From contig NZ_QVRA01000009.1 of the NCBI RefSeq assembly GCF_003591655.1, positions 1 through 64,000 of the forward strand: DNA of 64,000 nt, read 5' to 3'. Made by a program: the position numbers and the translations under genes. The notes beneath the pieces are model-generated. The model did no database searches. It worked only from the letters and a program-made list of their open reading frames with translations, and had not been told where the DNA came from. The stretch comes from Sphingobium terrigena. GTDB lineage: Bacteria; Pseudomonadota; Alphaproteobacteria; Sphingomonadales; Sphingomonadaceae. This document shows, piece by piece, positions 62,289 through 64,000 of this stretch. The stretch's first letter is position 1, and every line of letters starts with the position of its first letter.

Positions 62289-64000
62289 GCGAGGCGCTCC
62301 ATGTAGAAGTAAAAGGCCTGACCGTCACCGCGCGCAATGCGGCGGGCGAGGTTTTTCCGATCGTCAGCGGCATTGATTTTGCTTTGAAGCGCGGCGAAGT
62401 GCTGGCGCTGATCGGCGAGAGCGGGTCGGGCAAGACGACGATCGCGCTCACCCTGCTGGGCCATGCCCGGCCCGGCGCGACGATTGCAGGCGGATCGATC
62501 CGCGTGGGCGAGCATGACCTGACCAGGCTGGACCGGGCTGCGCTGGCGCAGCTGCGCGGCAACCGCATCGCCTATATTGCGCAAAGCGCGGCATCCGCCT
62601 TCAACCCGTCGCGCACGATCATGGATCAGGTGATCGAACCCGCGCTGATCCATGACCTGATGCCGCGCGCGCAGGCGGAGGCCAAGGCCGTCGAGCTGTT
62701 CCGCGCGCTCGCTTTGCCCTTTCCCGACACCATTGGCGCGCGCTACCCGCACCAATTGTCGGGCGGTCAATTGCAGCGGCTGATGGCGGCGATGGCGCTG
62801 ATCACCGACCCCGAACTGGTGATATTGGACGAGCCGACCACGGCGCTGGACGTGACGACACAGATCGAGGTGCTGCGCGCGTTCAAGGCGGTGGTGCTGG
62901 AACGCGGCGCGACGGCCATCTATGTGTCGCATGATCTGGCGGTCGTCGCCCAGATGGCGGACCAGATTGTGGTGCTGAGCCAGGGGCGCATCCGCGAGGC
63001 CGGGGCGGCGGCGCAGATTCTCCATGCGCCTGCCGACGACTATACCAAAACGCTGATGGCGGCGGCGCGGCCCGCGATCCGCCCAGCGCCCGAAAAAATC
63101 GCCCTGCCCGCTGCGCCGCTGCTGGAAATCCGGGGCATGACGGCGGGCTATGGGAAGATCGGCAAGGATGGCCGTCCGCGCATTCCGGTGTTGCGCGACA
63201 TCAACCTGACGATCGAGCGGGGCGCGACGTTGGGCGTGATCGGCGAAAGCGGGTCGGGCAAGTCCACCATCGCGCGGGTCATCGCCGGACTGCTGCCCCC
63301 CGCCAGCGGGCAAGTGCTGCTGGACGGCGAGGCTCTGCCGCCGGGCTTGCAGGGGCGCAGCCGCGACCAGTTTCGCCGGGTCCAACTGGTATTCCAGAAT
63401 GCCGACACGGCGCTTAATCCCGCGCATAGCGTCGGGCGGATATTGGCGCGACCTTTGGCCTTTTATCATGGCCTGAAAGGCAATGCCGCGCGGATGCGGG
63501 TGCTGGAGCTGCTGGACCTCATTCGCCTGCCCGCAACGCTGATCGACCGACCGATCGGCGGCCTGTCGGGTGGACAGAAGCAGCGGATCAATCTGGCGCG
63601 GGCGCTGGCCGCCGATCCGCAGTTGATCCTGTGCGACGAGGTGACGTCGGCACTGGATACAGTGGTGGGCGCGGCGATATTGGAGCTGATGGCGGAGTTG
63701 CGCCGGGAATTGGGTATCACGACCATGTTCATCAGCCATGACATTTCGACGGTGCGGGCGATTTGCGACGACATCCTGGTCCTTTATTCCGGCACGATGG
63801 TGGAGACGGGGCCGCGCACCGCTTTCGGGGTTGCGCCCTTCCATCCTTACACCGACCTGCTGATCGGGTCCGTGCCGGAAATGCGCGCGGGGTGGCTGGA
63901 GGAAAGCCATGCCGGGGCCGCGCCGCCGCCGATTGGGGAGATAAGCGATCATCCCGACCTGTGCCGTTTCCTGCCGCGTTGCGCCGCGCGGGTGGATGGG
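62285..64000 (+). CDS. Fused dipeptide ABC ATPase, DppD-DppF type (partial)
   Basis: Tandem ABC ATPase open to the window end, at least 572 residues. First domain: Walker A GESGSGKTT (about 43-51), signature LSGGQ and Walker B VILDEPTTA. Second domain from about residue 280: Walker A GESGSGKST, signature LSGGQKQRI and Walker B LILCDEVTSA. This is a DppD-DppF fusion. The C-terminal PHPYTDLLIGSVPE and cysteines match oligopeptide ATPases. The ATG overlaps the DppC stop by four bases. The 3' end lies outside the window. Confidence 0.9.
   Translation, partial: MSEALHVEVKGLTVTARNAAGEVFPIVSGIDFALKRGEVLALIGESGSGKTTIALTLLGHARPGATIAGGSIRVGEHDLTRLDRAALAQLRGNRIAYIAQSAASAFNPSRTIMDQVIEPALIHDLMPRAQAEAKAVELFRALALPFPDTIGARYPHQLSGGQLQRLMAAMALITDPELVILDEPTTALDVTTQIEVLRAFKAVVLERGATAIYVSHDLAVVAQMADQIVVLSQGRIREAGAAAQILHAPADDYTKTLMAAARPAIRPAPEKIALPAAPLLEIRGMTAGYGKIGKDGRPRIPVLRDINLTIERGATLGVIGESGSGKSTIARVIAGLLPPASGQVLLDGEALPPGLQGRSRDQFRRVQLVFQNADTALNPAHSVGRILARPLAFYHGLKGNAARMRVLELLDLIRLPATLIDRPIGGLSGGQKQRINLARALAADPQLILCDEVTSALDTVVGAAILELMAELRRELGITTMFISHDISTVRAICDDILVLYSGTMVETGPRTAFGVAPFHPYTDLLIGSVPEMRAGWLEESHAGAAPPPIGEISDHPDLCRFLPRCAARVDG

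Noticed and set aside
62000..63952. Long minus-strand open frame of about 650 codons
   Set aside because: It lies entirely opposite the permease and ABC ATPase genes, whose Walker and signature motifs are clear. Its composition (Arg, Gln, His rich) is that of an antisense frame in GC-rich DNA.

Overview
The window is a gene-dense, GC-rich stretch of a sphingomonad (Sphingobium/Novosphingobium/Sphingomonas type) chromosome or large replicon. The evidence is a tetrahydrofolate-dependent LigM-type O-demethylase with its C1 operon, an NDP-forming FerA-type feruloyl-CoA synthetase, a FerB-type hydratase/lyase, a FerC-like MarR regulator, a lignostilbene-type dioxygenase, several TonB receptors and the tight ATGA gene overlaps usual in this group. 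No rRNA, tRNA, CRISPR array, phage or intact insertion sequence was seen.

Layout. (1) 185-6332: czcCBA-type heavy-metal RND efflux operon led by a small His-rich exported protein. (2) 6597-16269: sugar-acid island with 5-dehydro-4-deoxyglucarate dehydratase, a LysR regulator, a Tat-exported type-B carboxylesterase, a large unknown Tat-exported protein, a glucarate/hexuronate-type MFS transporter and a TonB receptor. (3) 16511-29322: putative lignin-dimer island with a TonB receptor, a lignostilbene-type dioxygenase, a GMC oxidoreductase, a PQQ/cytochrome c alcohol dehydrogenase, an NmrA-like protein and a divergent NTF2/SnoaL-like protein, then an SDR, a vanillyl-alcohol-oxidase-type flavoprotein, a cytochrome c and a Tat orphan. 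(4) 29534-48390: hydroxycinnamate/vanillate and C1 island with ferB, a MetE-like methyltransferase, IclR, ligM, metF-purU-folD-folB, two MFS transporters, two MarR regulators, further NTF2-like/SDR/DUF3237 genes, ferA and an aldehyde dehydrogenase. (5) 48558-55895: metal-acquisition-like operon (DUF4198, HupE/UreJ, anchor protein, DUF1624 membrane protein, siderophore-type TonB receptor, PepSY-TM protein). (6) 55892-64000: GhrA-type reductase, HAD-family protein, DAO-type FAD oxidase and a dipeptide/oligopeptide-type ABC importer whose fused ATPase runs off the window.

How they fit together. FerA would activate ferulate/p-coumarate, FerB would cleave the CoA ester to vanillin/4-hydroxybenzaldehyde plus acetyl-CoA, the aldehyde dehydrogenase would give vanillate/4-hydroxybenzoate, and LigM would move the vanillate methyl group to tetrahydrofolate. 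MetF, FolD and PurU would then oxidise methyl-THF to formate and regenerate THF. The ring-cleavage pathway is not in the window. Upstream, the dimer island has the enzyme types needed to oxidise side chains and to cleave a stilbene into two aromatic aldehydes that could feed the same route.

Main discovery. Two palindromic operator families link these scattered transcription units. One is TAACGATCGTTA and close variants (six good sites, one degenerate) in front of the dimer-island units, a Bcr-type transporter and the NTF2/SDR/DUF3237 units. The other is ATTGT-N11-ACAAT (four sites) in front of ferB, the aromatic-acid MFS gene, ferA and the marR/aldehyde dehydrogenase intergenic region. Two of these are perfect 22-bp inverted copies flanking marR. 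The second family is probably the FerC-type regulon. The regulator of the first is not identifiable here.
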